NCBI RefSeq assembly: GCF_900129365.1 | Contig: NZ_FQVM01000032.1 | Location: 1 to 25,873, forward strand | DNA from: Clostridium fallax | GTDB lineage: Bacteria > Bacillota > Clostridia > Clostridiales > Clostridiaceae | Direction of reading: 5' to 3' | DNA length: 25,873 bases | Shown here: positions 1 through 8,400 of the stretch, one piece after another | Layout: every line of letters starts with the position of its first letter | Numbering within the stretch: position 1 is the first letter of the stretch | Notes under the pieces: generated by a model | The model's database searches: none | Told to the model about the DNA's origin: nothing | What the model saw: the letters and a program-made list of their open reading frames with translations, nothing else | Program-made: the position numbers and the translations under genes

Positions 1-116
1 TTTAAAAAGTTTAATCTTTACTCATATAAAAGAATTGCTGGTTTAAAAAAATCTTAAAAGATTTTGTAAGTTTCTCTCTGTTTAATTTTCAAAGATCTCA
101 TCGCCTTGTGACGACA
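1..116 (-). other. Leader of a leftward rRNA operon (upstream of 16S)
   Basis: Read on the minus strand, this is a typical clostridial rRNA leader. It has a boxA-like antitermination element (TCTTTGAAAAT, about 85-97), then ACAGAGAGAAA, an inverted repeat (48-55 with 58-65) and an end resembling the bases just before a clostridial 16S gene. The 16S gene itself should start just left of base 1 and is not in the window. The first transcribed bases can form a small stem (101-105 with 110-114). The assignment rests on resemblance to known rrn leaders. Confidence 0.75.
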
Positions 117-122
117 AAAAAT

Positions 123-152
123 ATAATATCATAATAAATAATATATTGTCAA
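123..152 (-). promoter_or_regulatory. rRNA operon promoter
   Basis: On the minus strand there is a perfect -35 TTGACA (147-152), an 18-bp spacer and a -10 TATTAT (123-128) preceded by TG, giving an extended -10. Transcription should start near 116 and run left into the rRNA leader. The upstream flank (153-180) is a long run of A and T that could act as an UP element. Confidence 0.8.
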
Positions 153-300
153 CATTTTTTTTATTTTTTACAAAAAAAATCTTAAATTATCTTTATATAA
201 ACTTTTTCTATTAACATCTTTGAATTATATGTATTATTGTTATAGAATATAAGGTGTTATGGCATAATTTTACTTTTTATATGATAAGGGGACTATTTAA

Positions 301-2166
301 ATGCTTAAGACTAATTTTTTTAAAATAAACAAAATAAAACTTAAATCTTTTTCTATTTTTATACTATTTGTAATAATTTTATTTTTTAAAGATTTACTAT
401 TTTCTTGTATTGTTAATAATAAAGACTTCATTAGACCTAGTCTTTATAACTTACTATATACAATAACTAATAATAAAGTTATGCTTTTATTTCATAATTT
501 ACCTTTAATTTTAATACTTTCTTTTGGCCTTTTAATAAATAAAAAACCATATATTTATTACATAGTTATAGACTTTTTATTTTCTTCATTACTGCTATTA
601 GATTTATGGGCAATAAGAAGTCACGGAAATTTTTTAACTTTTAATTTTATTACAAAAGATTATAAAGTAATACAAAATTCAATATCATCTACAACATTTA
701 TTAAAGGTTCTGATATATTCTTTGTTTTAGATTTTTTAATAATAATTTTTATATTTATTTTTATTAAATATAAAAATATAAAGCCTAATTTTACTAATTG
801 TAAATTAACTATGGTTATTATTGTTATTGTATCATCTTTATCTCTTTTAAAAATAATTGATATGGATAAAAATAAAAAATTGTCTTTTCAGATAAACGGT
901 TCTTATTGGGAACCTTATAGTATTGTATATGAAACATCACCTTTAGTTTTTCATATAATAGATATTAAAAATAAAATAACTACACCTAAAAGACAGTTGT
1001 CGGTAAATAATGATGAAATAATAACTAACTGGTTAATAAAGAACAAAGAAAATATTGTAGATAACCAATTTAAAGGAATATTTTTAAATAAAAATTTAAT
1101 AATAATGCAAATAGAAGCTTTTGAAAGTTTTCCTATAGGTCAAAAAATAGGAAACGAAGAAATTACTCCAAATATTAATAAATTACTTGGAGAAAGTTTT
1201 AATTTCCCAAATATATATGACCAAACTAATGGTGGAGTTAGCTCTGATGCAGATTTACTTATAAATACATCAATATTTCCCATAAGGCATAAATCAACTT
1301 TTATAGACTATGGAGATACAACTTATAATTCATTACCTAAACTTCTTGAGAATTTAGATTATGAAACATTAATGTTACATGGAGAGCATGGTGGAAACTG
1401 GCACTTTAAAGTTTCTGATAGTTATATAGGCTTTGATAAGGTTCTTGATTTAAACAGCTTTGAAATACCACCTAACTTTACTAGCTATTATGGAAATACT
1501 ACTGATAGTTTAATACTGAATACTTTTATATCAAAAATTAAAACAATGTCACAACCTTTTTTTGGACATGTTGTTACACTAGATTCACATGCTCATTTTC
1601 AATATATACCTGCTGAAGAATATAAATTAAATCTTCCAGAGGATTTGGCACAATCTTATTTAGGTAGTTATCTACAATGTATAAACTACGTGGATACGCA
1701 AATAGGTGAATTTATAAAGAGTCTTAAAGAAAATAATCTTTATGATAACTCTGTATTAGTTATAACGGGAGATCATGGTGGATATAAGAAGTATTGTTCT
1801 GATGAATTAGCATATCGTCTTGAACAATATCCATGGATACAAGATGATATACATCCAAAAGTTCCATTTGTAATACATTCTAAAGGATTAAAAGGCCAAA
1901 CTTTTGATGTAATAGGTGGACAAATTGATATAATGCCAACATTAGCCTACCTATTTGGTGTTGATAAAGATAAATTTAACACCACGGCTATAGGAAAGAT
2001 TTTAGTAAATACTAATAGAAACTTTGCCTTACTTAATGGTGGTATTATTATAGGATCTGGAAATGAAGAGGTTATATCTCATTATAAAGAAGCCTTTAAT
2101 ATTAGCGATTTAATAATTAAAACTAATTACTTTAAAAATCGAAAATATGTAAGAGATATTAATTAA
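301..2166 (+). CDS. LTA synthase family protein (membrane sulfatase-fold phosphotransferase)
   Basis: At 621 residues it has the architecture of LtaS-type enzymes, which transfer glycerol phosphate from phosphatidylglycerol to build lipoteichoic acid outside the membrane. About five hydrophobic segments lie in residues 15-185, followed by a sulfatase-fold domain from about 262. Expected metal and catalytic positions are visible: Glu272 (IIMQIEAFESF), the nucleophile region VSSDAD (313-318), His430 in DSHAHF, and Asp491-His492 in ITGDHGG. The nucleophile, Thr in characterised LtaS proteins, aligns with Ser314. The start is supported by AAGGGGA at 286-292. An extended -10 TGGCATAAT lies at 260-268, with only a weak -35. 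Two hairpins follow the gene. It could be an LTA primase or another polyglycerol-phosphate enzyme rather than the main LtaS. Confidence 0.85.
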   Translation: MLKTNFFKINKIKLKSFSIFILFVIILFFKDLLFSCIVNNKDFIRPSLYNLLYTITNNKVMLLFHNLPLILILSFGLLINKKPYIYYIVIDFLFSSLLLLDLWAIRSHGNFLTFNFITKDYKVIQNSISSTTFIKGSDIFFVLDFLIIIFIFIFIKYKNIKPNFTNCKLTMVIIVIVSSLSLLKIIDMDKNKKLSFQINGSYWEPYSIVYETSPLVFHIIDIKNKITTPKRQLSVNNDEIITNWLIKNKENIVDNQFKGIFLNKNLIIMQIEAFESFPIGQKIGNEEITPNINKLLGESFNFPNIYDQTNGGVSSDADLLINTSIFPIRHKSTFIDYGDTTYNSLPKLLENLDYETLMLHGEHGGNWHFKVSDSYIGFDKVLDLNSFEIPPNFTSYYGNTTDSLILNTFISKIKTMSQPFFGHVVTLDSHAHFQYIPAEEYKLNLPEDLAQSYLGSYLQCINYVDTQIGEFIKSLKENNLYDNSVLVITGDHGGYKKYCSDELAYRLEQYPWIQDDIHPKVPFVIHSKGLKGQTFDVIGGQIDIMPTLAYLFGVDKDKFNTTAIGKILVNTNRNFALLNGGIIIGSGNEEVISHYKEAFNISDLIIKTNYFKNRKYVRDIN

Positions 2167-2190
2167 CATATAATATATAGTATAAAAACA

Positions 2191-2226
2191 AAAATAAGCT
2201 ATATTAAATTTAATATAGCTTATTTT
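2191..2226 (+). terminator. Perfect 18-bp palindrome, terminator-like
   Basis: Arms 2191-2208 and 2209-2226 are exact reverse complements with no spacer, so the end of the stem must open to form a loop. The right arm ends in a T-run. It lies 25 bp after the LTA-synthase-like gene. Confidence 0.65.
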
Positions 2227-2237
2227 TATTGAAAATT

Positions 2238-2281
2238 AAAAACTATAGAGTAAAAATTGTAAATTTTACTCTATAGTTTTT
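2238..2281. terminator. Second hairpin, bidirectional terminator
   Basis: Arms 2238-2255 and 2264-2281 are perfect 18-bp complements around an 8-base loop, with A-runs on the left and T-runs on the right. It follows the 2191-2226 palindrome directly, giving two stem-loops in tandem before the sirtuin promoter. Confidence 0.75.
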
Positions 2282-2310
2282 AATTTATAATAAACTTCCC
2301 ATTACTGTGA

Positions 2311-2340
2311 TTAATGGTAGGTTATAAACTATGCTATAAT
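2311..2340 (+). promoter_or_regulatory. Promoter of the sirtuin gene
   Basis: A consensus TATAAT at 2335-2340 is preceded by TGC (extended -10). A weak -35 (TTAATG, 2311-2316) lies 18 bp upstream. The transcript would start around 2347, almost at the Shine-Dalgarno site, so the 5' untranslated region would be very short. Confidence 0.7.
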
Positions 2341-2357
2341 TTCAGTGAGGTGGTTTT

Positions 2358-3092
2358 ATGGAAATTCAAGATTTAAAAAAAATAATTAAAGAAAATAATA
2401 ATATAGTTTTCTTTGGTGGTGCCGGCGTTTCAACAGAATCAAATATTCCAGATTTCCGTTCAGCCAATGGATTATATAATAAAAAAAGTGGTATAAAATA
2501 TTCTCCTGAAGAAATGCTAAGCCATAGTTTTTATTTATCTCATATGGAGGATTTTTATAAGTTCTATAGAAAAAATATGATATATACAGAAGCTAAACCT
2601 AATGCAGCTCATTTTGCTCTGAGTAAACTAGAGAAATTAGGAAAATTAAAAGCTATAATAACTCAAAATATTGATGGCTTACATCAGCTAGCTGGTAGTA
2701 AGAATGTTCTTGAATTACATGGATCTATACATAGAAACTATTGTACAAAATGCGGTGCATTTTATCCTTTAGAATATATAACTTCCTCCAAAACCAATAT
2801 ACCTTATTGCGAGAAATGTGGTGGAGTTGTAAAGCCTGATGTTGTTTTATACGAGGAAGGCCTAAATGAAAAGGTAATTGGTTCTTCATTAAAATACATT
2901 TCAGAAGCACATATTTTAATTGTAGGTGGAACATCTTTAGTTGTATACCCTGCTGCTGGTATGATTAGATACTTTAGAGGTAAAAAACTAGTCTTAATAA
3001 ATAAATCTAAAACCCAATATGATGATATGGCTGATTTAGTTATTAATGACTCTATAGGTACCATATTATCAGAATGTGTTAAAGATTTATAA
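2358..3092 (+). CDS. cobB: NAD-dependent protein deacylase (sirtuin, Sir2 family)
   Basis: The 244-residue protein is a complete bacterial sirtuin, removing acyl groups from lysines with NAD as co-substrate. Visible are the NAD-binding motif GAGVSTESNIPDFRS (21-35), QNIDGLH (103-109), catalytic His121 in ELHGS, and a four-cysteine zinc site (Cys129, Cys132, Cys151, Cys154). VKPDVVLYEE and GTSLVVYPAAG, which line the NAD and substrate pocket, follow. TGAGGTGG at 2346-2353 sets the start. The gene has its own promoter and a downstream hairpin, so it is probably monocistronic. The residues that mark desuccinylases (Tyr and Arg in the pocket) are not obvious, which suggests a deacetylase. Confidence 0.93.
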   Translation: MEIQDLKKIIKENNNIVFFGGAGVSTESNIPDFRSANGLYNKKSGIKYSPEEMLSHSFYLSHMEDFYKFYRKNMIYTEAKPNAAHFALSKLEKLGKLKAIITQNIDGLHQLAGSKNVLELHGSIHRNYCTKCGAFYPLEYITSSKTNIPYCEKCGGVVKPDVVLYEEGLNEKVIGSSLKYISEAHILIVGGTSLVVYPAAGMIRYFRGKKLVLINKSKTQYDDMADLVINDSIGTILSECVKDL

Positions 3093-3141
3093 CTGATGTT
3101 TTTATTTACATATTAATTTCTTTATAAAATATATAATTATA

Positions 3142-3177
3142 AAAAAGGTTTTTCTCAAAACTGAGAAAAACCTTTTT
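3142..3177. terminator. Convergent bidirectional terminator
   Basis: A 16-bp perfect stem (3142-3157 with 3162-3177) with a 4-base loop is flanked by A-runs and T-runs. It sits between the convergent sirtuin gene and the 182-residue membrane protein gene and can serve both. Confidence 0.85.
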
Positions 3178-3228
3178 ACATACAGACTATATATAAATTA
3201 AAATATAGTAAAAGTCTTTATTATTATA

Positions 3229-3777
3229 TTACTTTTTCTTTTTCTTATTGCTTTTCTTCTTTACCTTGCTTTTATCAAAATCATTTTCATGATTCTTATA
3301 AAACTTTTTAAAAGAAAATATACCATAAAATAACCCTATAATAATACCAACAAATATACCTGCAAAAATATCTAAAACAAGTTCTGAAATTTTCTTATTG
3401 TATATGTTAGCTAAACTTAATACACTTATTAAATTTACAACTATAGATACCCAAATAACTCCATTTAAAATATAAAAGAATTTAAATTTCTTTTTATTTA
3501 CTTCTTCATCTGAATATAGCATAAAATTTAAGTTTTTTTCTATTGTGCAATTACAATAAGTTAAGATTGCTGATAAAATCAACGGTATCAATAAATCATA
3601 AATCAAATGCTTTGGAACTGATACTTTTAAACTATGATTTATATCTGTAACAATATTAAAAAATGCGGCTATAAAAATAAAAAATATAGAAAATTTAATA
3701 AAATTACTCATATAATATTGAGAAAATGACTGTTTTTTTATTTCTCTCCATTTTTCAATATTTATCATTAAAAACAT
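3229..3777 (-). CDS. Small four-helix membrane protein with lysine-rich tail
   Basis: I do not recognise the family. The 182-residue protein has four hydrophobic stretches (about 26-43, 58-77, 99-125 and 133-154). It ends in a strongly basic tail in which 10 of the last 12 residues are lysine, probably cytoplasmic. AGTAGGTG lies just upstream of the first ATG and supports this start over the ATG three codons later. It lies 100 bp downstream of the ABC ATPase gene on the same strand, with a hairpin between them, so it may be read separately. A link to the exporter is possible but not shown. Confidence 0.75.
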   Translation of the reverse strand: MFLMINIEKWREIKKQSFSQYYMSNFIKFSIFFIFIAAFFNIVTDINHSLKVSVPKHLIYDLLIPLILSAILTYCNCTIEKNLNFMLYSDEEVNKKKFKFFYILNGVIWVSIVVNLISVLSLANIYNKKISELVLDIFAGIFVGIIIGLFYGIFSFKKFYKNHENDFDKSKVKKKSNKKKKK

Positions 3778-3804
3778 ATATACACCTACTTTGAAGTTAT
3801 TATC

Positions 3805-3839
3805 TTTTAGAATTTCATAAGATAAAATAAATTCTAAAA
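3805..3839 (-). repeat. 11-bp inverted repeat between ATPase and membrane protein genes
   Basis: TTTTAGAATTT (3805-3815) and its exact complement (3829-3839) enclose 13 bases. There is no clear U-run on the minus strand, so it could be a weak terminator of the ABC operon or a leader hairpin of the 182-residue gene. Confidence 0.45.
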
Positions 3840-3876
3840 ATGCAATAAGTACATTTTATCATATATAAAATTGTAA

Positions 3877-4596
3877 TTATATATCTATAAAATTATTATT
3901 TAAAACTTTCTCACTATTTACAATAACACCATCTTTTAAGAATAATATATCTGTTCCGTAATCTGCAGATTCTCTAGAGTGGGTTACATTAACTATAGTC
4001 ATAGATTCTTCTTTATTGATTCTTTGAAATAATTTCATAATTTCTGTTCCTGTTTTAGAATCTAAATTACCAATAGGCTCATCAGCAAAAATAATATCTG
4101 GATTATTAATTAAAGCTCTTGCAATAGCTACTCTTTGCTGTTGTCCTCCTGATAATTCTCTTGGTGTAGATTTTCTTTTATGAGAAAGCTCTATTATATC
4201 TAATATTTTATTTAAATCTTCTTTATGATGCCTTGGATTACCTCCATCTAATAAAATAGGAAGTAATATATTATCTTCTACTGTTAGATTTTGCACAAGA
4301 TTATAAAATTGAAATACAAAACCCATTTCTCTTCTTCTAAGTTTACTTATATTTTTATCACTAAGGGTGCTTATATTTTTCCCAAGAAGAAGTATTTCCC
4401 CCTTTGTTGGAGAATCTAATCCTCCCATAAGATATAACAAAGTGCTTTTTCCACACCCCGATGGCCCCATTATAGATAAAAATTGTCCTCTTAAAACCTC
4501 TAAAGATATATTATTTAAAACTGTAACCTCTTCACTACCTGCTTTAAAACTTTTATATAAATTTTTAACCTCAATTATTTTATCAATATTATCCAT
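3877..4596 (-). CDS. ABC transporter ATP-binding protein (MacB/LolD type)
   Basis: The 239-residue nucleotide-binding subunit powers the adjacent FtsX-like permease. It shows Walker A GPSGCGKST (44-52), Q-loop Gln96, signature LSGGQ (148-152), Walker B IIFADE (168-173) and switch His206. Its closest resemblance is to the MacB/LolD/BceA group, which pairs with FtsX-type permeases and typically moves lipids or peptides or confers peptide resistance. Its AAGGTGTG site lies in the 14-bp gap after the permease stop codon, so the two genes form an operon with the permease first. The substrate cannot be told from sequence. Confidence 0.93.
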   Translation of the reverse strand: MDNIDKIIEVKNLYKSFKAGSEEVTVLNNISLEVLRGQFLSIMGPSGCGKSTLLYLMGGLDSPTKGEILLLGKNISTLSDKNISKLRRREMGFVFQFYNLVQNLTVEDNILLPILLDGGNPRHHKEDLNKILDIIELSHKRKSTPRELSGGQQQRVAIARALINNPDIIFADEPIGNLDSKTGTEIMKLFQRINKEESMTIVNVTHSRESADYGTDILFLKDGVIVNSEKVLNNNFIDI

Positions 4597-4610
4597 AAAA
4601 TTCTCACACC

Positions 4611-7139
4611 TTATTCATATTTAATTTCTTTAACTACTGAAATCTTAGATGATTTAAACATAGGCACAAAAGATGCTATAACAACAAGAATTACTCCTAA
4701 TATAAAGAGCATAAGCATTTGTTCCTTTGGAATTTTTATTTTTAAATAGGTATCTAAAGATAATGTTATCTCTGGTACAAATGATGTAACTCCAATACCA
4801 GATAAAACTCCAATTAAACTTCCTACAATTCCTATAGTAAATCCTTCTACAAATATCATTTTCATTCTTTGAGTTTTACTCATCCCGATAGATGCAAGTA
4901 CTGCCATTTCTCTTTTTCTTTGAATAAAACTTACCATAAGATTATTCATTATACCCAAACCACCAATTACTAAAGCCATAATTGAAAAACTTTCAAGAGA
5001 TTTCATAAGCCCCACATTGTTTTCAATTTCCGCTTTCTCAATTTGACTTTTTTGTTTTACAACTACAGGATAGTCCTCAAAATCATTTCTTAAATATTTA
5101 GCTAATTCATCTTCAGATAAATTGTTTCCCTTTACTAATATTTCTGTAGGTACTGATTTTCCAAAATCCTTTTTAAAATTTTCTTCTGATATTATACAGT
5201 TTCTTTTATTAGCACTTATAGGTGATGATAAAAAACCTATTATTTCATAAGGATAATAATTATCATCAATATCTATATTTACTTTATCTCCTACTTTATA
5301 TTTATACTTTTTTTGAAAAATATCTGCCATAATTATATAATTACCTTTATTTAATTTTCCTAATATTTCTTTTGAGTTTATAGAAGAAGATTCTTTATCA
5401 TAAATTTCTTCATCAGAAAAAAACTTAAGATATTTATTACCATCTACTCCTTCAAGTATTCCAATTTCCATAGGAATATTATCAATCTTTATATTATAAC
5501 TTATATAATCATTAGTAAAATCAGATATTTCTTTTCCCTTTAAATCTTCTAATTTATTATCTATATATTTTTTATCAAAAGAACTAATAGAAGTTATTGC
5601 TACATCATAATTAGCTCCACTATAAGATTTTACAATTATATTTTTAACACTATAAGAAGCTATATAAATTGCAGCAACTGCTGCTAAAGCACAGCATAAA
5701 AGTACTCCATTATTAGCTAAACTTTTAGAGCTCCCTACATTTTCTAACCCTAAGACACCTTCATTACCAAATAATATTCTATAAAATCCTTTTAAAACTT
5801 TAGATAATATCTTTAAAATAGATGGAACTATAATAGCTATACCTATTAAAAATAAAAATGCACAAAGTAAAGTTAAAATAAAGCTTCCTGAATTTTTGAA
5901 AACTCCTATATAATAAAAAGGAAAAATAATAAATGCTATTCCAATAATCCATAAAATAGGGTGCTGCTTTCCACTAGATTTATACTCTCCAAGTATAATT
6001 TCTTTTACTGGAACTTTACTAACTTCTATTATTGGTATTATAGAGCTTACTAAACATAATATTATAGCTATCACCATAGCTAATATCATATTTGTTAAAC
6101 TAAAATTAATTGCTGTTTTTATGCCTAAATCTTTAAATTGATTTGAAGAATCACTTAAAAGATAAAGCATTGGCACTCCTAAAAATCCCCCTATTATAGA
6201 TCCTATAATTCCATAAATTAAACTCTCTAACATTAATAGTCCATCTGTTGAAAACTTAGTAGCACCTATACTTCTAAAAGTTCCTATTACTCCCATTCTC
6301 TCAATAACTATCACCTTAAAAGATGAATATATTATAAAAGCAGCCATAAGCACAACAACAGCTAGCATAATATAAAATGGAATAGTAAATTGTTTAACCA
6401 TATCATCTAAGGTTTCATCATTTATGGTTTCCTTAACAGAATAATCTTTTAAATAAGTTTCTCCTATATCTTCTATTTCCTTTTTATTACCTTCTGTATT
6501 TATTAAATAAGATGTAATTAAAGGTTTCCTTGAAAGTTCTTCTGATAATCCTTCATTACTCATAACTAAAGTTATTTCTCCTGGTTTTTCACCAAAGAAT
6601 CCTTTTGGTATAGCAATAGCTTCTATTTTTAAAGGAATATCCTTTCCTTCTATTTTTATATTAAAAGTATCTCCTCTTTTAAAATTAAATTCCTCTGAAA
6701 AACTTTTAGAAACTATAACTTTATTACCATTAATATTATTAAAATCAAAATTCTTACTATTGTTCTCTAAATATATTGGATTTATATCATTAATTTTTTC
6801 AACATCAGATGCTATAATATTAACTTTTTTAATATTATTGTCATCTTTAAATACTCCACTGCCGTTAAATATAGCCACTTTATTTTTAGAAGAAATAAAT
6901 TTATCTATTTTTTCAGAATCTATAAATGAATCTTTTGAATCTTCTTTAGCACTTATAATTAAGTCTCCATTTCCAAATTCCATTCTATTTTTTTCTATAA
7001 CCATATTTTTAAAATTATCTGAAGTTCCTAAAGATGCGAAAGTCATAGCTGTAGCAATTGCTATTGCTAATATTATCAAAATACTTCTTAATTTCTTTTC
7101 TAAAATATTTTTAAATAAAAAAGTAAATAATATCCTCAT
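4611..7139 (-). CDS. ABC transporter permease with two FtsX domains
   Basis: This 842-residue membrane protein is the partner of the downstream ATPase. An N-terminal helix (about 15-37) is followed by a large extracytoplasmic region (about 40-250). Three helices at about 255-277, 300-330 and 350-372 form the first FtsX block. Helices at about 395-450, a second extracytoplasmic region and a C-terminal three-helix block (about 705-835) follow. The duplicated layout is typical of 800-plus-residue MacB/FtsX-like permeases of Firmicutes. A strong AAGGAGGTG lies upstream of the ATG. It diverges from the SH3-like gene, sharing an 81-bp intergenic region. No two-component system adjoins it, unlike classical BceAB loci. 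Confidence 0.92.
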   Translation of the reverse strand: MRILFTFLFKNILEKKLRSILIILAIAIATAMTFASLGTSDNFKNMVIEKNRMEFGNGDLIISAKEDSKDSFIDSEKIDKFISSKNKVAIFNGSGVFKDDNNIKKVNIIASDVEKINDINPIYLENNSKNFDFNNINGNKVIVSKSFSEEFNFKRGDTFNIKIEGKDIPLKIEAIAIPKGFFGEKPGEITLVMSNEGLSEELSRKPLITSYLINTEGNKKEIEDIGETYLKDYSVKETINDETLDDMVKQFTIPFYIMLAVVVLMAAFIIYSSFKVIVIERMGVIGTFRSIGATKFSTDGLLMLESLIYGIIGSIIGGFLGVPMLYLLSDSSNQFKDLGIKTAINFSLTNMILAMVIAIILCLVSSIIPIIEVSKVPVKEIILGEYKSSGKQHPILWIIGIAFIIFPFYYIGVFKNSGSFILTLLCAFLFLIGIAIIVPSILKILSKVLKGFYRILFGNEGVLGLENVGSSKSLANNGVLLCCALAAVAAIYIASYSVKNIIVKSYSGANYDVAITSISSFDKKYIDNKLEDLKGKEISDFTNDYISYNIKIDNIPMEIGILEGVDGNKYLKFFSDEEIYDKESSSINSKEILGKLNKGNYIIMADIFQKKYKYKVGDKVNIDIDDNYYPYEIIGFLSSPISANKRNCIISEENFKKDFGKSVPTEILVKGNNLSEDELAKYLRNDFEDYPVVVKQKSQIEKAEIENNVGLMKSLESFSIMALVIGGLGIMNNLMVSFIQRKREMAVLASIGMSKTQRMKMIFVEGFTIGIVGSLIGVLSGIGVTSFVPEITLSLDTYLKIKIPKEQMLMLFILGVILVVIASFVPMFKSSKISVVKEIKYE

Positions 7140-7220
7140 TAAATAATTACACCTCCTTAGTAATTATTAAAGTTGCTAATAAATATACTATAAATATATA
7201 AAATATTAGGAGTGATCTCT

Positions 7221-7661
7221 TTGACTTTATTTTTATTTATTATAATTTTATTGTTACTATTTATAGGTGCTTCCCTATATCTATATTTTGATAAAAAATT
7301 AGCTTCAACAAGACAACAACTACTATTTACCTCTCGTAAATATAAAGATTTAAATGATAAATTTAATAGTGATAGTAAATCTCAAAATAACATCTATATA
7401 AAATACAGTAATCCTACTAGCGAAACTGGAATAACAAATGATAATGTTTTAGTATTATTGGCACCATTTCATAAAGCTCCATTAGTGAATGAAATAAAAA
7501 AAAGTTTAGAAGTTATAATCTTAGATCAAGCCGATGTTAATAACCAAAGTTGGTATTATATTGCCCTACCTATCCATACTAATATTAATTCTAAAGGTTG
7601 GATAAAAAAAACTGATTTTAATATAATATTAGATAATAGTTCTTCTATTATAAGAAAATAA
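7221..7661 (+). CDS. Membrane-anchored protein with SH3-like domain
   Basis: I start this at TTG 7221, because AGGAGTGAT (7208-7216) sits just before it. The upstream GTG at 7212 lies inside that ribosome binding site. The 146-residue product has one N-terminal transmembrane helix (about 2-22), a short charged linker and a C-terminal region from about 62 resembling a bacterial SH3 domain, ending in SWYYIAL and KGWIKKTDF. Such domains usually face the cell surface and bind peptidoglycan or peptides. The assignment is by pattern only. It diverges from the ABC exporter genes and precedes the thioredoxin-like gene, which has its own promoter. Confidence 0.65.
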   Translation: MTLFLFIIILLLLFIGASLYLYFDKKLASTRQQLLFTSRKYKDLNDKFNSDSKSQNNIYIKYSNPTSETGITNDNVLVLLAPFHKAPLVNEIKKSLEVIILDQADVNNQSWYYIALPIHTNINSKGWIKKTDFNIILDNSSSIIRK

Positions 7662-7679
7662 ATTTAATACTAAAAATAA

Positions 7680-7714
7680 TATAATTTATTATCTTAACTA
7701 TATAATAAATTATA
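7680..7714 (+). repeat. 13-bp all-AT inverted repeat after the SH3-like gene
   Basis: Arms 7680-7692 and 7702-7714 are perfect complements with a 9-base loop, 18 bp after the stop codon. It may act as a terminator, but it has no GC pairs and no real T-run. Confidence 0.4.
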
Positions 7715-7762
7715 ATATACAAAATTTATTTTAAATATAAGGATACTATACTTTAAATAAAT

Positions 7763-7791
7763 TTTACATATAGATAAGATAAATATATACT
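7763..7791 (+). promoter_or_regulatory. Promoter of the thioredoxin-like gene
   Basis: A -35 TTTACA (7763-7768), an exact 17-bp spacer and a -10 TATACT (7786-7791) fit the vegetative consensus. The start would be near 7798, leaving a short leader before the Shine-Dalgarno site at 7813-7822. Confidence 0.65.
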
Positions 7792-7826
7792 TATAAATTA
7801 AGGATATATTGTAAGGAAGTGGTTTT

Positions 7827-8144
7827 ATGCAATTAAATAACTTAAAAGAAGTAGACTCTTTTATTAACTCTAATAAAATATGCTTTTTATATTTTAATAA
7901 AGAAAACTCTGGATGCTGTGTTTGTAACGTTCTTTACACTAAATTATTAGATCTTCAAAAGACAAACAAAGATGTAAAAGTAGGTCTTATTTTAGATAAA
8001 CCAGATATTTTTAATTATTTCAATGTTTATTCAACACCTTTTACTATAATGTTTGTAGAAGGAAAAGAGGTTTTAAAAGAAGGTGCTTATCTTAGCATAG
8101 ATGAAGTAAAGTCTATTTTAGAAAGGCTTACTTCATTGATGTAA
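7827..8144 (+). CDS. Thioredoxin-like protein
   Basis: The 105-residue protein follows the thioredoxin plan: a beta strand (ICFLYFNK), an active-site CxxC here reading CCVC (residues 31-34) at the start of a helix, and a cis-proline loop STPFTIMF. It has no signal peptide and should be a cytoplasmic thiol oxidoreductase. The active site differs from the usual WCGPC: the preceding Trp is Gly and the two central residues are Cys and Val, so three cysteines crowd together. AAGGAAGTGG at 7813-7822 fixes the start. It has its own promoter. Its substrate is unknown. Confidence 0.8.
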   Translation: MQLNNLKEVDSFINSNKICFLYFNKENSGCCVCNVLYTKLLDLQKTNKDVKVGLILDKPDIFNYFNVYSTPFTIMFVEGKEVLKEGAYLSIDEVKSILERLTSLM

Positions 8145-8299
8145 ATATTAGCTATACTTTGAAAAATACCTTTTCAATTTTAATGTTAAATTTATCTTTT
8201 TATATTAAGTCTATAAATTTTACCTAATTTTAATTAAAGGTATTGATATAGTAAAAAAATAATTTATAATTAAAATTAATAAGAGATCTTTTATTTTAA

Positions 8300-8353
8300 A
8301 ATATCAAAATATTACTTAAGATTTTTAGAAGTAATTTTTGATATTATTTTTTT
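8300..8353 (+). terminator. Terminator-like hairpin
   Basis: Arms 8300-8317 and 8329-8345 pair with one bulged base and are followed by a T-run (8347-8353). It lies 155 bp after the thioredoxin-like stop. Its right arm overlaps TTGATA (8338-8343), which with TATTAA (8361-8366, 17-bp spacer) may be the promoter of the next gene. A 9-bp inverted repeat (AATACCTTT near 8166, AAAGGTATT near 8237) also lies in this 256-bp gap. Confidence 0.6.
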
Positions 8354-8400
8354 ATCATCCTATTAAACGTTTACAAAGAATCTAGAGGAGCTGATTTACT

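Noticed and set aside
3877..7139. BceAB-type bacitracin resistance module
   Set aside because: The permease has a duplicated FtsX layout and no histidine kinase or response regulator is adjacent, so a generic MacB/FtsX exporter is the safer call.
7212..7220. GTG start for the SH3-like protein
   Set aside because: The GTG lies within the Shine-Dalgarno AGGAGTGAT; TTG 7221 is correctly spaced from it.
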